Shown one piece after another: positions 26,093 to 36,223 of a DNA stretch of 64,000 nucleotides. This stretch comes from Lachnospiraceae bacterium (GTDB lineage Bacteria > Bacillota > Clostridia > Lachnospirales > Lachnospiraceae), in contig FUZG01000010.1 of NCBI GenBank assembly GCA_900168235.1, positions 1-64,000 of the forward strand, in the 5' to 3' direction. The position numbers and the translations under genes were made by a program. Numbering within the stretch: position 1 is the first letter of the stretch; each line of letters begins with the position of its first letter. The notes under the pieces were generated by a model. It was given only the letters and a program-made list of their open reading frames with translations. It was not told the DNA's origin and made no database searches.

Positions 26093-27157
26093 TCAAAGCA
26101 TTATACCCATAACTTTAACATATGGCTCAGATTTATCTCTCATTAATTTAAATCCTTTATGAAGTTCATTCAGAGAAAACCTGTGGGTAATAAATTTCTC
26201 AGGCTTTATAGTGCCTTTCTTCAGCCTGTCCAGAACATAGTGCCAGTCATCACTTTTTTCTCCGGTAAAGGACGAGTTCCATGTACCTGTGATCTTAAGC
26301 TGGTTCCTGAGGATCTTCCAATAAACATCCCTGGAAAAATCCATATCAGAGTGTGGATTCCCCACAAAAACAATACGTCCCGATGGTGATGCATGATCCA
26401 CAGCCTGAACAACAGTCACGTTTTTTCCTACACATTCAAATGTCAACTCTACGCCCCTGCCATCCGTCTTTTCATTTATCCATCCGTCCGTATCGCCTTC
26501 CCTGATATCATAGAAATTATCAGCTTTTACACCTATCTCCAATGCCATTTCGCGTTGGAAGGATTTATTTCCTATAGCCAAAAGTTTATCAGGATCAACT
26601 CCTGCATCCAGCAAAAAGGCTGTGAGCATAAGACCAATGGTTCCCATTCCGAAAACAACAGCATAGCCATTTATAATCTCACAGGTCTTAAATCCTCTCC
26701 TCATCGCGTGAACAGCAACAGCCATCGGTTCAAGCATGGCTGCCGTCTCCATTGATATCTCATCAGGAATTACGATCACATTTCTCGAAGGAACAGCCAC
26801 ATACTCAGCAAAAGCTCCGTCCCTGCGAGAGCCTATATAGCTATAATGTCTGCACATCTCATATTTTCCATGCCGGCAGGGATCACACTCCATACATGGG
26901 ATAAGCGGAAAGACACCTACCCTCTTTCCGCTAAGACTCTCATCTGCACCATTTCCAAGTTCTTCTACTATTCCCGAAAACTCATGCCCGGGAATCAGCG
27001 GATGAACATGCGCCCCTGTGTCATATATCCGCGGAATATCAGAACCGCAGATTCCTGCCGCAGACACCTTTAATAAAACCTCACCGGGTGACGGTACAGG
27101 TTTTTGCACATCTTCAAATCTCAGATCATTTATATCATGCAGTACGTATGCTTTCAT
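26093..27157 (-). CDS. Zinc-dependent medium-chain dehydrogenase (sorbitol/galactitol-phosphate type)
   Basis: A 354-residue alcohol dehydrogenase. Catalytic zinc ligands are in GICGSDIPR and PGHEFSGIVEE; the structural zinc site is CMECDPCRHGKYEMC; the NAD-binding motif is VVFGMGTIGLM. The closest known type oxidises polyol phosphates such as galactitol 1-phosphate. In this setting it may make or use a sugar-alcohol or keto-sugar precursor of the glycan. GGGGAAA precedes the ATG. It lies between the acetyltransferase and the epimerase in one minus-strand series. Confidence 0.88.
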   Translation of the reverse strand: MKAYVLHDINDLRFEDVQKPVPSPGEVLLKVSAAGICGSDIPRIYDTGAHVHPLIPGHEFSGIVEELGNGADESLSGKRVGVFPLIPCMECDPCRHGKYEMCRHYSYIGSRRDGAFAEYVAVPSRNVIVIPDEISMETAAMLEPMAVAVHAMRRGFKTCEIINGYAVVFGMGTIGLMLTAFLLDAGVDPDKLLAIGNKSFQREMALEIGVKADNFYDIREGDTDGWINEKTDGRGVELTFECVGKNVTVVQAVDHASPSGRIVFVGNPHSDMDFSRDVYWKILRNQLKITGTWNSSFTGEKSDDWHYVLDRLKKGTIKPEKFITHRFSLNELHKGFKLMRDKSEPYVKVMGIML

Positions 27158-27172
27158 TGAACGGTTTCCCCA

Positions 27173-28204
27173 TTATACAAAAATCGGTCTATCAACTCCT
27201 GATAAAATCTTTTTTCCGTACCGCGCCGCGATCTCACATCTTCTGATCGTCTCTGGTGTTCGATTTGTAATATATGCATCAACCTGAGTTATCAGCTGAA
27301 CATCACTTTCCAACGGTTCATCAACCACATTTACCAAACTGTCTGCATCAGGATATTTGTCAAAACATTCCCATAACTGTTTCATGCAGTGATCATAAGC
27401 CGCTGAAGACCGTGAACAGTATAATACCAGCTCCGCATCACGTTTATGATACGCTTTCACAAACTCACTTATAACATGATCTGCCAATGGATACGGCTGG
27501 TCAAAATCGATGTAGTATAAAAACCTTGGAATGTCATCATCTGACATCCTTTGAATCGGGCAAGCAGAATATATCCTATCCTCAACAGTCTCCGGAAGAT
27601 ATTTATAAACAAACTCCTCAACAGGTAATTGTAGATCATCTTTCCTGGAAACCAGGAGTTCCTCCGGCCAGTTCCACCACTGAATCCGCTGCAGACCGTC
27701 GATTATTTCCTGCGAAAATCGATATTTAACAACCTTTGCAGGATTGCCTACTGCAATGGCATACGGAGGTATCTCACCTGTAACAACAGCCCCCGCACCT
27801 ATAACAGCTCCGTTATTGATTTTTGCTCCGGAAATGATCGTTGCCCTTGCTCCTATCCAGCAATCATTTCCTATAAATATCTGACCCTTTCGACGTATCC
27901 TGAAATCTTCTCTGCTCCGGATAATGAATGATGGTTCTCCCTGAAAAGTGTGCATATAGTCATGATTGGGGTCGATCTCCATCAATATATCATATCCCAT
28001 CGAAGTGTACTTTCCGATCAGAACATTGAAACAGGCATCATCAGAAAAAAACGTACGATTAGTTTCTATTCTGACCACCGCGCAATAACTGTCCCGTCCG
28101 AAAACAGCCACCGGAAAACCATTCTCATCCTCAGATAATCTCCCGTAATACGTCATCCACTCATCATGAATACTTCGGGCCGGTATCGATAGATCAAAAA
28201 ACAT
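27173..28204 (-). CDS. Left-handed beta-helix acetyltransferase with extra C-terminal domain
   Basis: A 343-residue protein. Residues from about 60 to 180 form a hexapeptide-repeat acetyltransferase of the CatB/XAT type: [20 protein letters not shown], then [19 protein letters not shown] and [12 protein letters not shown]. The remaining 150 residues are a separate domain of unknown role ([29 protein letters not shown]). It should O- or N-acetylate a sugar. The ATG of [10 protein letters not shown] is chosen because a longer version would overlap the upstream gene by 74 bp, although the ribosome binding site is weak. Confidence 0.85.
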   Translation of the reverse strand: MFFDLSIPARSIHDEWMTYYGRLSEDENGFPVAVFGRDSYCAVVRIETNRTFFSDDACFNVLIGKYTSMGYDILMEIDPNHDYMHTFQGEPSFIIRSREDFRIRRKGQIFIGNDCWIGARATIISGAKINNGAVIGAGAVVTGEIPPYAIAVGNPAKVVKYRFSQEIIDGLQRIQWWNWPEELLVSRKDDLQLPVEEFVYKYLPETVEDRIYSACPIQRMSDDDIPRFLYYIDFDQPYPLADHVISEFVKAYHKRDAELVLYCSRSSAAYDHCMKQLWECFDKYPDADSLVNVVDEPLESDVQLITQVDAYITNRTPETIRRCEIAARYGKKILSGVDRPIFV

Positions 28205-28232
28205 ACACTCACACTTTCGCTCTGTCAGCTTT

Positions 28233-29252
28233 TTATAAATTCTTCTCCAAAATATATAGTGTACTTGTATCCGTAAGACCACATTCACGGAAGGTCTCTT
28301 CCCCAAAGAAATCCTTTCCTAATTGATGAACCGTAAACACACTCTCAAGCCTTTCCAACAACCCTTTCTTTGAGTAACACCTACAGTGATCACCCTGGCC
28401 AAATCTGCGCCAATTTTCCGCTTCACTTAATCCCCATTCTTCATCTATTTCATCCTGATTCAGATTGACCGGAACTAAAAACACAACTTTCCCCTTATAC
28501 TTCAAAATTCGTCTTAATTCCTGAAGCGCCTTTACATCATCTCTTACATGCTCCAAGACATGTGAACATATAACATAATCATATGTATTATCAGGAACTG
28601 CATTCATATCTTGAATATCACTCTTAAAAGACACCCCCTGCATATAGAGATCTGTCGACTCATAACTCACTTGTTCACAGTAATAATTAATCCAAAAATC
28701 TATCGCAGGTGATGGCGCAATCTGCAATACTCTCGTGCCATATGGAGCAAAAGGAAGACCATCCTTTAACAGAAAAGAAACAATCATTCTGTCACGGTCT
28801 GCAGACAAACACTCTGGACATATATATTCTTTTTTATTCAGTGTCTCTGACCTGCTGTCCAAAGACCCTCCGTATTTTTTCTTATTTTCTTCATAAAATG
28901 AAGGCAGCGGTCTGTATATTACACGTTTTTGACAACAAGCACATCTCTTTAATGAACCAGCAAAACCTCTCATCTCACCTATACACTCTATTGCCAGGTC
29001 AAGAGAACTGCATATCACATCATAATTGTTTTCAGACAACTCCGCCTTACTGCAAACATATCCAAATTTATTAAAAAATTCCGAATAAGGATGCCAAAGA
29101 TCTTTCCCAACCGATCTCTTTAATTCCCAAATACATGCTGATATATCTGAAAGGATCTTAGGATCATATTTTTGAGTTTCTGATAAAGCACTTTTAATAT
29201 CTTTTAATGATATCTCGATCTGATTTAAATCATTAAGTATAGCATCACTCAT
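28233..29252 (-). CDS. Class I SAM-dependent methyltransferase with zinc-ribbon segment
   Basis: A 339-residue protein. A helical N-terminal part (about 100 residues) is followed by a four-cysteine segment ([11 protein letters not shown] and [13 protein letters not shown]) likely to bind zinc. The methyltransferase domain follows: [47 protein letters not shown] and [10 protein letters not shown]. It would methylate a sugar or a glycan-linked group. AAGGGG suggests the ATG of SDAILND as start rather than one ten codons earlier. It sits between the ATP-grasp ligase and the acetyltransferase. Confidence 0.85.
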   Translation of the reverse strand: MSDAILNDLNQIEISLKDIKSALSETQKYDPKILSDISACIWELKRSVGKDLWHPYSEFFNKFGYVCSKAELSENNYDVICSSLDLAIECIGEMRGFAGSLKRCACCQKRVIYRPLPSFYEENKKKYGGSLDSRSETLNKKEYICPECLSADRDRMIVSFLLKDGLPFAPYGTRVLQIAPSPAIDFWINYYCEQVSYESTDLYMQGVSFKSDIQDMNAVPDNTYDYVICSHVLEHVRDDVKALQELRRILKYKGKVVFLVPVNLNQDEIDEEWGLSEAENWRRFGQGDHCRCYSKKGLLERLESVFTVHQLGKDFFGEETFRECGLTDTSTLYILEKNL

Positions 29253-29305
29253 TTCCATCCCCTTCAACCTCTTCTCAATCAAACCGCCAAGCTGTTATAT
29301 TTCTA

Positions 29306-30508
29306 TCAAATTACAATCATACTCTTTCCATACACATCAACGACATTTATACTCTCTATAGCTTTTTTCATTTTTTTATCAATTTCAGCCCTGTTATTTC
29401 CCCGTACTGTAAATCCGGCAATTCTATCACCGCTGCTCTTTATTTCTCCCTTTATTTCTGCACCTGCCTCTTTATAAATATAATATGACGAAACCGTTTC
29501 ACGTTCTTTTAATTCCTCAAATCCTGATATACTCTCAATAATTCCTTTTTTTCCATATAAGAATTGTGTTCCGAAAATATCTTTGCTGTAATGAGGTTCT
29601 ACAATAACCTCATTACCTACTACTAAATTCATAGTCTGAAAAAGTACATCCACATTTGATGCATCCTCAATGACCCTATATTTTTCTCCTCCTCCTGTTC
29701 TCGCGCTAAATTCAAGTACATATAATTCGTCATTTCTTTCTATCATTTGAGCAATAAAAGGAGCTTTTACTAATCCCAGACTATCTACTATCTTCTGGCA
29801 CATTATTGTTACCCGTTCTCTTATCTCATCATTAGAATGTAACGTCTCGCAGCCTGCTATCAAACATCCGCTATCCGCAGACATTTTCTTTACTTCCGAG
29901 ATAAGAAGCAGGGTAAATTTCCCATTATTGACAAATCCATCTATAGTTAATTCTCGTCCCTTAATATACTCTTCTACTATAGCTTTTCCTGTCCGACTAT
30001 AATTGATCGCATTTTTTAAGCAGAGATCAATATCTCCTTTATCTAAAACTTTTTTTACACCTTTAGAACTGTTGCAATCGACAGGTTTAACAACGATCGG
30101 AAGCTCGATCATATCCTTATTCAGATCATTGATATCAGAAACAGTAACATATTTCGCATTTCTGATTCCTGCTTTGTCCAGAAAACATTTCATACTATCT
30201 TTCTTTGTACATATTTCTGCCTGCTCCAAATTCATATAACACGGCAGACCTAGTCTTTCAGAAACAGCACACATAGTATATAATGCCTGATCTGTGCATA
30301 CAGCAATCACCCTGTCAACATGCTCAGTTTCCGCAACTTCAACAACTTTTTCCACATCAAGAGTAGATATCTGAAAAAACTTATCTGCATATTTTTTGGC
30401 GATCGGATCTTTATCATACGTCAGCAGGCATACCTCATGACCATACTTATGTAAATAGTGTATAAATTGTACCTGAGGATCTCCCGCTCCCAACAGAAGG
30501 ATTTTCAT
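29306..30508 (-). CDS. ATP-grasp carboxylate-amine ligase
   Basis: A 400-residue enzyme of the carbamoyl-phosphate-synthetase-like ATP-grasp class. It begins with a Rossmann-like domain (MKILLLGAGDPQVQFI), then LPIVVKPVDCNSSKGV for ATP binding, AIVEEYIKGRELTIDGFV, and VLEFSARTGGGEKYRVIE with the metal-binding glutamate and arginine. It would form an amide bond. Its ATG overlaps the stop of the B12 mutase gene (ATGA), so the two are translationally coupled. This supports the idea that it attaches the product of the mutase/opine pathway to another molecule. Confidence 0.88.
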   Translation of the reverse strand: MKILLLGAGDPQVQFIHYLHKYGHEVCLLTYDKDPIAKKYADKFFQISTLDVEKVVEVAETEHVDRVIAVCTDQALYTMCAVSERLGLPCYMNLEQAEICTKKDSMKCFLDKAGIRNAKYVTVSDINDLNKDMIELPIVVKPVDCNSSKGVKKVLDKGDIDLCLKNAINYSRTGKAIVEEYIKGRELTIDGFVNNGKFTLLLISEVKKMSADSGCLIAGCETLHSNDEIRERVTIMCQKIVDSLGLVKAPFIAQMIERNDELYVLEFSARTGGGEKYRVIEDASNVDVLFQTMNLVVGNEVIVEPHYSKDIFGTQFLYGKKGIIESISGFEELKERETVSSYYIYKEAGAEIKGEIKSSGDRIAGFTVRGNNRAEIDKKMKKAIESINVVDVYGKSMIVI

Positions 30509-32397
30509 ATCAACACCTGCCTATCACTCAGCAGCTTTTCAGCTTCCGCCATATTGCCTATAGCCAGACTCACTCTATCTTCGTCCGTCATAGTCTTTCC
30601 ATTTCTCGTCAGAACAGCCTCTCCATATTCCAGTTTGGATCCAAAAGCCCTTGAAAATCGAAATTCTTCACTATCATTCCATAAATACGGTGTAGGAAGC
30701 CAGCCTGCCACAAACGCCAAATATAATCCGCTGGCACTGTACAAGTTCTCTATATAATCCTCCATATTTTTTATTCGGAAACGAGCTGATTTCTCTAATC
30801 GTTCTCTTCTCTTTTCGATTTCGTCATTCTGTTTTTCAATGATCGACCTGTCCCCAGACTTTTTTATCCTTCTATACTCCAATATGGCCTTTCTTGATAT
30901 TTTAATACTCTCATCAATAATTTCCGGCGTAGACAGCTTTATAGCTTCACTATAGCTCACCACATGAACTATCTCCGGACTATTCTCATTATTCGGTTCA
31001 ATATCGTCCATCATGCAGGATACAAATGCTAACTGTTTTTTTGCCTCTTCTTCGTCAGGATCAAAAAAATCCAGTCCGGCACGTGTCTGCAGCAGAACCT
31101 TAAAGGAATCATCTTCAAGTTCCCTGACAAGATTCAGCATTGCCCGTGCTTTTGCCAAGTCCTGTATTCCCCACAGATGCTTTGGTGTATTTAACATATT
31201 TTGTAAAATAAATGTCCTTATTCCACATTCCTTTGCTAATTTTGCGCTTAAATACCCTGCTGCAACATATGTAACATCATCACATCCGCGAAATGCAAAA
31301 TGATGCGGCACGTTAGCCTCAAATGCCCGATCACATGATGCTATAAACTTAATGGTATCTATATGCTCTTCAAGATTATCCAGCAGTCGGTTAGGTCCCC
31401 TTCCATCAAGTTCATCAAACCACCATAAAGAAAGTGCATGCCATGATATATTCAAGCTTTCTTCATGCACCCTTGCTAATTCACGTATTCCTTTTGTACC
31501 GGCATAAGTCCTTACAAGCATAGGTCTTGCAGCCTCTTTTATACACCTATATTCGTATTCGGAGTTAACAGGAACCCCTCCTCCATTTATGCGCCCTTCC
31601 CAATCTTCTCCAAACGCCTCCTGTGTAAGCTGGGACGAACCGATCGATAAAATATCTAAATAACCGCTTTTTGCAATGACTCGGCATTGATCTATAAAGT
31701 CATCAACATTTTCCTGCCTTGACTTATTTATAGAAAACGGTCCGAAATGCGCTCTGATCAACGGTAAACTTCCAGATTCCAATGCGCTCTTCACTCTTTT
31801 TTCGATAGTATCGCCATCTGTCCCGTATTCAGCATAAGCTTTGATAACGGCAGGTTTTTCGTCGAAATACAAGCCATCATCGATTATTTTACCGGCGATC
31901 CTCATCAATTCCTCTTTATATAGATCCATACTTATCACAGATCTGGGAATCATATTCATAGGAACATCAAGTCTGAACAAAGTATTCTCAGGAGGTTCCC
32001 CACCTCTAAATACTCTTATCTTATCCGATACATATTTTTGAATTTTTTCACAAGATTCAGGCAATCCGGCATAAAAGAAAAATTCCAATTCTCCGCCCTG
32101 TGAAATAAATAATCCTTCTTCATTCACAGCATGATATACCATATCAACAATATGCATCGCTGTATCCGGATCCAGTCTGTAAGAAATCCCCACAGCATTT
32201 ATTTTATTATTTTTAATCCAGTCGACTATCTCATCACAGTTTGATTTCAGATCAACATCGTTTAAAGCCGTTTCGATTTCTTTAGAAGCTCTTATAACAC
32301 TAAAACCACAGTCTTTAAGCAGATTTTCAACAAGATATATTCCCATTGTATGAGCATCGACTAATGGTTTCATAAGACCAAAGATACGTTTTTTCAT
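30505..32397 (-). CDS. B12-dependent mutase-like protein (fused B12-binding domain and glutamate-mutase-type barrel)
   Basis: A 630-residue protein. The N-terminal 130 residues have the cobalamin-binding signature DAHTMG (Asp14, His16, Gly19), GISYRLDPD and a GG turn in FISQGGELEF. Residues about 200-450 resemble the TIM barrel of glutamate mutase epsilon subunit: LIRAHFGPFSINKSRQENVD, then INGGGVPVNSEYEYRCI, MLVRTYAGTKGIREL and HHFAFRGCDDVTYVAAGYL. In classical glutamate mutase the two parts are separate proteins. It would rearrange the carbon skeleton of an acidic amino acid. It sits between an opine-dehydrogenase-like gene and an ATP-grasp ligase. Confidence 0.8.
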   Translation of the reverse strand: MKKRIFGLMKPLVDAHTMGIYLVENLLKDCGFSVIRASKEIETALNDVDLKSNCDEIVDWIKNNKINAVGISYRLDPDTAMHIVDMVYHAVNEEGLFISQGGELEFFFYAGLPESCEKIQKYVSDKIRVFRGGEPPENTLFRLDVPMNMIPRSVISMDLYKEELMRIAGKIIDDGLYFDEKPAVIKAYAEYGTDGDTIEKRVKSALESGSLPLIRAHFGPFSINKSRQENVDDFIDQCRVIAKSGYLDILSIGSSQLTQEAFGEDWEGRINGGGVPVNSEYEYRCIKEAARPMLVRTYAGTKGIRELARVHEESLNISWHALSLWWFDELDGRGPNRLLDNLEEHIDTIKFIASCDRAFEANVPHHFAFRGCDDVTYVAAGYLSAKLAKECGIRTFILQNMLNTPKHLWGIQDLAKARAMLNLVRELEDDSFKVLLQTRAGLDFFDPDEEEAKKQLAFVSCMMDDIEPNNENSPEIVHVVSYSEAIKLSTPEIIDESIKISRKAILEYRRIKKSGDRSIIEKQNDEIEKRRERLEKSARFRIKNMEDYIENLYSASGLYLAFVAGWLPTPYLWNDSEEFRFSRAFGSKLEYGEAVLTRNGKTMTDEDRVSLAIGNMAEAEKLLSDRQVLI

Positions 32398-32403
32398 AAT
32401 ACA

Positions 32404-33456
32404 TCACATAATCCTTATCTCTTTAACAACATCTTCATCCAGCCAATCCGCCGCTTTTCTGTAATCTGCGTTAAATAATTGCTCTGCCAGATCTATTACT
32501 AATGTAATCGTTCTGGTTTCCACATTTATTAATTTTCCGATTTTCTCTATCTGAACCAAACCAAATGGTATATCCTCTGTAATATATCTATGATCAAGAG
32601 AATCCGGTGCATCTATTTTTTTATAGGCCTCGTTATTTCTTATGCATTCATATAACGTTTTCCCCTTTATCCCATAACTTCTCTCCATCCACGCTTTGGT
32701 CGTTTCAATATCATATCCAAGACGCTTGGCAACACTTACTCTCTCATCATCTATCTTTTCGATAAATGCACCTATTGTAGGAGTAATTCCGTCATAGTAA
32801 TATTTATAGGAATTATCCCTATTTTCTGTCCATCCCGAATTTAGCAAAAGCGGTGCACAGTGAAGTACCATTCCCACATTACTTAACGTTGTTTTTGCAA
32901 GAGATTCTTCTATTTCAAACCTATTTCTAAATTCATACGGTAATTTCTCTAATATGCTATTAACAGTTTCCATCTTTTTTGATGCTATCCTTACATCCCT
33001 TTTTAACGAAAAAACTTTCACTCGATCTTCATCATACTTCCGACATGTATATAAAATTGTCTGCGTCTCTGCAATACTTACACTATTTAACGAACTATGC
33101 TCTTTTATTATCCTCTCCAACCTCATAGCTCCAAAGGTTCTTCCGGGATTTAATATGATCGGCACGTTCTCCTTTATTTTTGCTGCGATCAAACATCCAA
33201 TATCAAAAAAAGAATACGCCGGTGTTGTAACCATGATAATATCCACATCCTTAAGAGCCTCATCAATATCATCGGTTATCAGATTAATCCTTACACTATT
33301 TTCCTTTAATCCTTCACAAAATATAGTTTTTGTCCTTATAAGCTTTTCAATATTGTGCCGGGTTCTGTTCCACAAATTGACATCACAACCAAGCTGGGAC
33401 AAATGTGCTGACATCGCCAGACCAGAATTTCCTGCGCCTAATACCGCAATAGTCAT
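32404..33456 (-). CDS. Opine-dehydrogenase-family NAD(P)-dependent enzyme
   Basis: A 350-residue enzyme. The Rossmann motif VLGAGNSGLAMSAHLSQLG starts at residue 4; the C-terminal half (LSNVGMVLHCAPLLLNSGW, FIEKIDDERVSVAKRLGYD) matches the octopine/nopaline dehydrogenase catalytic domain with its conserved asparagine and histidine. Such enzymes join an amino acid to a 2-oxo acid reductively, giving an N-(carboxyalkyl) amino acid, or catalyse related reductions. GAGAGGGG lies before the ATG. Six bases separate it from the mutase gene. Some bacterial surface polysaccharides do carry opine-like substituents, so a glycan role is reasonable but inferred. Confidence 0.82.
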   Translation of the reverse strand: MTIAVLGAGNSGLAMSAHLSQLGCDVNLWNRTRHNIEKLIRTKTIFCEGLKENSVRINLITDDIDEALKDVDIIMVTTPAYSFFDIGCLIAAKIKENVPIILNPGRTFGAMRLERIIKEHSSLNSVSIAETQTILYTCRKYDEDRVKVFSLKRDVRIASKKMETVNSILEKLPYEFRNRFEIEESLAKTTLSNVGMVLHCAPLLLNSGWTENRDNSYKYYYDGITPTIGAFIEKIDDERVSVAKRLGYDIETTKAWMERSYGIKGKTLYECIRNNEAYKKIDAPDSLDHRYITEDIPFGLVQIEKIGKLINVETRTITLVIDLAEQLFNADYRKAADWLDEDVVKEIRIM

Positions 33457-33489
33457 TAACCAATCCCCTCTCTATATTGATCAATCAAT

Positions 33490-35103
33490 CTAGTCCATTA
33501 GATCTATAACAAAATTCTCAGTCCCCTTATCTGCAAGATATAGAGACATATCACAAAGAGTTTTCATTATAATTTGAAGATTCAATTTATCTTTTTCATC
33601 AAATCCTTCCGCATCAACCAGATGTATGCGCAAGATCTGACAGGCTAATCCGATCCAGCTTACATATGCCATCTTTATATCAATACTATCCTCTAAATAT
33701 ATGTGTTTTTTTATAGCATACTGTATTTCTAGTGCCATACAGATCGTTCCCGATGCAAGAGTCTTTGGATTAGATCCTCCCTGATTTTCATGACATCGAT
33801 AAAAGCTCAAAGTGTCAGTTATATAAACCATATTTCCTTTTTCAAGCAACCTTAGCCACGTAGGAAAATCAGTTATACTATAGTTTTTTTCATTACCTGA
33901 CCAATTACGACTCCTTCCCTCAAGCAGAGATTTTTTCATCAATACAGTCGTTGGTTCTCCAATAAAATTTACGCAATTCGTCAAAATCGCGTTCCCTACA
34001 CATCTTCCATCTATCATTCCGGTTTTTGCAATAATCGGTTGAGTAAATGCCGTGTCTTTTAGATACTTACCATTCTCATCAATTCTCTGACGATGTGATG
34101 TAACAAGAGAAACCCCATCCTGACTAATATAACAATCAACCATCTTTTCTATCTTTTTTGCATCAAAAAGATCGTCATCCATTAGCCAGTTTATATATTC
34201 AGACTTTTTATTGGATTCTGCGTACTCAAATGCTCTATTCCAATTATCACTAAAACCTGTATATTCCGGATGATGTTCATAAACAATCCTTGAATCTTCT
34301 GCAAGATACTTCTCCATCAACTTCGCTGTCCGGTCATCCTTGCTGTTATCCGTTACAAAAATATCAAGATTTCGATAAGTCTGGGTAATTGCACTATTTA
34401 ATGCTAATTCAAAGTATTCCGGTCTTTGAAATGTAGGAATAAGAATTGATACTAACGGATAAATATCCTTTGAATATTCATTTAAGAAATTATTTTTTTC
34501 ATAATACGAATATTTCTTATACTCACGATTATATGAAACCCATGTTTTTTCTGTATTTGCAACCACTATTCGTTTGGCCGCACGTGTATACTCTACACAT
34601 AATGCTGTAACCAAAAATGCTTCTCCTGAGAAAAGATCATTTCTCCAACTTATATCTCCACGAACTGCCACAAAAAAACTCTCAACAGCCATTACATCCA
34701 CTGGATTCCCCATGCTGCCAACACCTTTTTCCACTTCTCCGGCTGAATTAATTATCGATCCATATTTTCTCCTACTCTCCTCCAATATACCGGATGTGGG
34801 TATATACGTTGACCCCAATACACCAACTACAGCTATGCGTTCATCCTGATCAAATATCGCTGTCAACTCATAAAGCATATCCTGATTTACAATATATGCT
34901 TCCCCATCTATATATATATTAATATCTGCGTCTGATGCCTGTCTTGCTTCTTCATATGCCGCTGCCACTCCATCTTCTGACATTGTCTCCCAAAAATTCA
35001 ATGAATATCCTTCCGGCACATTTAGACTTTTGACCGACTCAATCAATCGTTCAAATTTTTCCTCATCCTTTTTTATTGAAACAAAACCAACCTGTTTCAT
35101 CAC
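33490..35103 (-). CDS. Two-domain glycosyltransferase (family 2 type)
   Basis: A 537-residue protein with two GT-A-like domains. Residues 1-210 resemble the family that starts VGFVSIKKDEEKFERLIESV and contains INIYIDGEAYIVNQDM and AVVGVLGSTYIPTSG. Residues 215-500 are a classical family 2 domain: VSILIPTFQRPEYFELAL, LDIFVTDNSKDDRTAKLM and INWLMDDDLFDAKKI with the metal-binding aspartates. It would add one or two sugars to the glycan. GGGGGAA precedes the ATG. It is the first gene of the minus-strand series that ends with the epimerase gene. Confidence 0.87.
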   Translation of the reverse strand: MMKQVGFVSIKKDEEKFERLIESVKSLNVPEGYSLNFWETMSEDGVAAAYEEARQASDADINIYIDGEAYIVNQDMLYELTAIFDQDERIAVVGVLGSTYIPTSGILEESRRKYGSIINSAGEVEKGVGSMGNPVDVMAVESFFVAVRGDISWRNDLFSGEAFLVTALCVEYTRAAKRIVVANTEKTWVSYNREYKKYSYYEKNNFLNEYSKDIYPLVSILIPTFQRPEYFELALNSAITQTYRNLDIFVTDNSKDDRTAKLMEKYLAEDSRIVYEHHPEYTGFSDNWNRAFEYAESNKKSEYINWLMDDDLFDAKKIEKMVDCYISQDGVSLVTSHRQRIDENGKYLKDTAFTQPIIAKTGMIDGRCVGNAILTNCVNFIGEPTTVLMKKSLLEGRSRNWSGNEKNYSITDFPTWLRLLEKGNMVYITDTLSFYRCHENQGGSNPKTLASGTICMALEIQYAIKKHIYLEDSIDIKMAYVSWIGLACQILRIHLVDAEGFDEKDKLNLQIIMKTLCDMSLYLADKGTENFVIDLMD

Positions 35104-35310
35104 TATTCCCCCATTGTCCTGTTAAAATCCCCGGTCATCCGATGGTCCTTAACCATCCTTACAAGATTCTACCTGTATAAAATATGTCACTTACTTTTAT
35201 CCTGATGACCTGTTCCTTATCATCTAAGAAATGTACATTTTTTTGAAAGTATCTTTTATAGTATATCGGTCCCAATCTCCATTATGTATAGTCTTCCTTA
35301 TACACAAAAA

Positions 35311-35342
35311 CCACAGAAAACAAATGACTTTGTTTTCTGTGG
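35311..35342 (-). terminator. Strong terminator after the epimerase-like gene
   Basis: A perfect 14-bp stem (CCACAGAAAACAAA) with a four-base loop lies 30 bp past the stop codon. T runs follow on both strands, so it could also work in the other direction. The 200 bp to its left, up to the glycosyltransferase start, hold no gene and probably contain the promoter of that operon. Confidence 0.8.
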
Positions 35343-35372
35343 CCATCTTTTTTTATCAATCTTAAGTTTTAG

Positions 35373-36035
35373 TCAAAATCTCATATTACGTACATCCTTT
35401 ATCAATTCCCCATAAGGCCTCTCATGACCAAAGAGAAGGGATGTTCCTAAGACAAATCCATCTATCCCTCTCGGTGCATATTTCAATATTTTTTCGGAAG
35501 TACATGCTCCATCCCACCATAGCTCGATCTCAGAGTCTTCCTTTATCGCTAATAACTTCGTTATTTTTCTCTCAACAAAAGGCAGGAACATCTGGGATGC
35601 ATTTCCTGGATTTACACTCATTATGAGTACTTTTTTCACTATATGAAGAAGTTCCACTATGGATTCAACACTGGTTCCGGGATTTATCGCTATTCCGGGA
35701 ATCATTCCGGCATCCTGGATCTTCATAACCGTGACAGACGGATGATACTCCGCCTCAGGATGGATATAGACCGTATCCCCGGGACGAAGCTTTTTTAAGA
35801 AAATGTCAACCGTATTAACAGGATGCTCAACCATAAGATGCACATCTAAAGGCTTCTTTGTAAGACCTGCAATACATGACATATCATTTAATGACATGGC
35901 AAAATTTCCCACAAATCTGCCATCCATGATATCAATATGAAAAGAATCTATGCCGCCCTCATCCAACATCCGGACTTCCTGTTCCAGATTCCGATAATCA
36001 GCGCACATCATAGATGCTGTAAGCTTAAAGTTCAT
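35373..36035 (-). CDS. rpe: Ribulose-phosphate 3-epimerase-like enzyme
   Basis: A 220-residue TIM-barrel enzyme that interconverts ribulose 5-phosphate and xylulose 5-phosphate or a related ketose phosphate such as allulose 6-phosphate. Metal ligands are seen in SFHIDIMDGRFVGN and DVHLMVEHP, and LWWDGACTSEKIL carries the late aspartate normally found in VDGG. The phosphate-binding region is IDGFVLGTSLLFG. Sequence around the last motif differs from standard Rpe, so the substrate may be a different sugar phosphate. AGAGGGGGAG precedes the ATG. It stands alone between its own terminator and a divergent toxin-antitoxin pair. Confidence 0.8.
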   Translation of the reverse strand: MNFKLTASMMCADYRNLEQEVRMLDEGGIDSFHIDIMDGRFVGNFAMSLNDMSCIAGLTKKPLDVHLMVEHPVNTVDIFLKKLRPGDTVYIHPEAEYHPSVTVMKIQDAGMIPGIAINPGTSVESIVELLHIVKKVLIMSVNPGNASQMFLPFVERKITKLLAIKEDSEIELWWDGACTSEKILKYAPRGIDGFVLGTSLLFGHERPYGELIKDVRNMRF

Positions 36036-36172
36036 GAGCTCCCCCTCTCAATTACCCACGCAAACATTCAGCGCTATATATTATTTCGGACAGATCAGCA
36101 AATTTTTTAACATCTCAAAATCACTTATCTGCTACTTACATTTTTACATTATTTTAAAATCAATTTTCCAGC

Positions 36173-36201
36173 TTGACCAGGTATCGCCTCAGCGATACAA
36201 T
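36173..36201 (+). promoter_or_regulatory. Promoter and operator-like dyad of the toxin-antitoxin pair
   Basis: TTGACC and TACAAT are separated by exactly 17 bases, a near-consensus promoter. The spacer holds the dyad GTATCGC-CTCA-GCGATAC (36181-36198), which a dimeric XRE protein could bind to block polymerase. The ribosome binding site AAGGAGG (36208-36214) is so close that the messenger RNA would start almost at it. Confidence 0.75.
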
Positions 36202-36223
36202 TCTATCAAGGAGGATCATCTTT

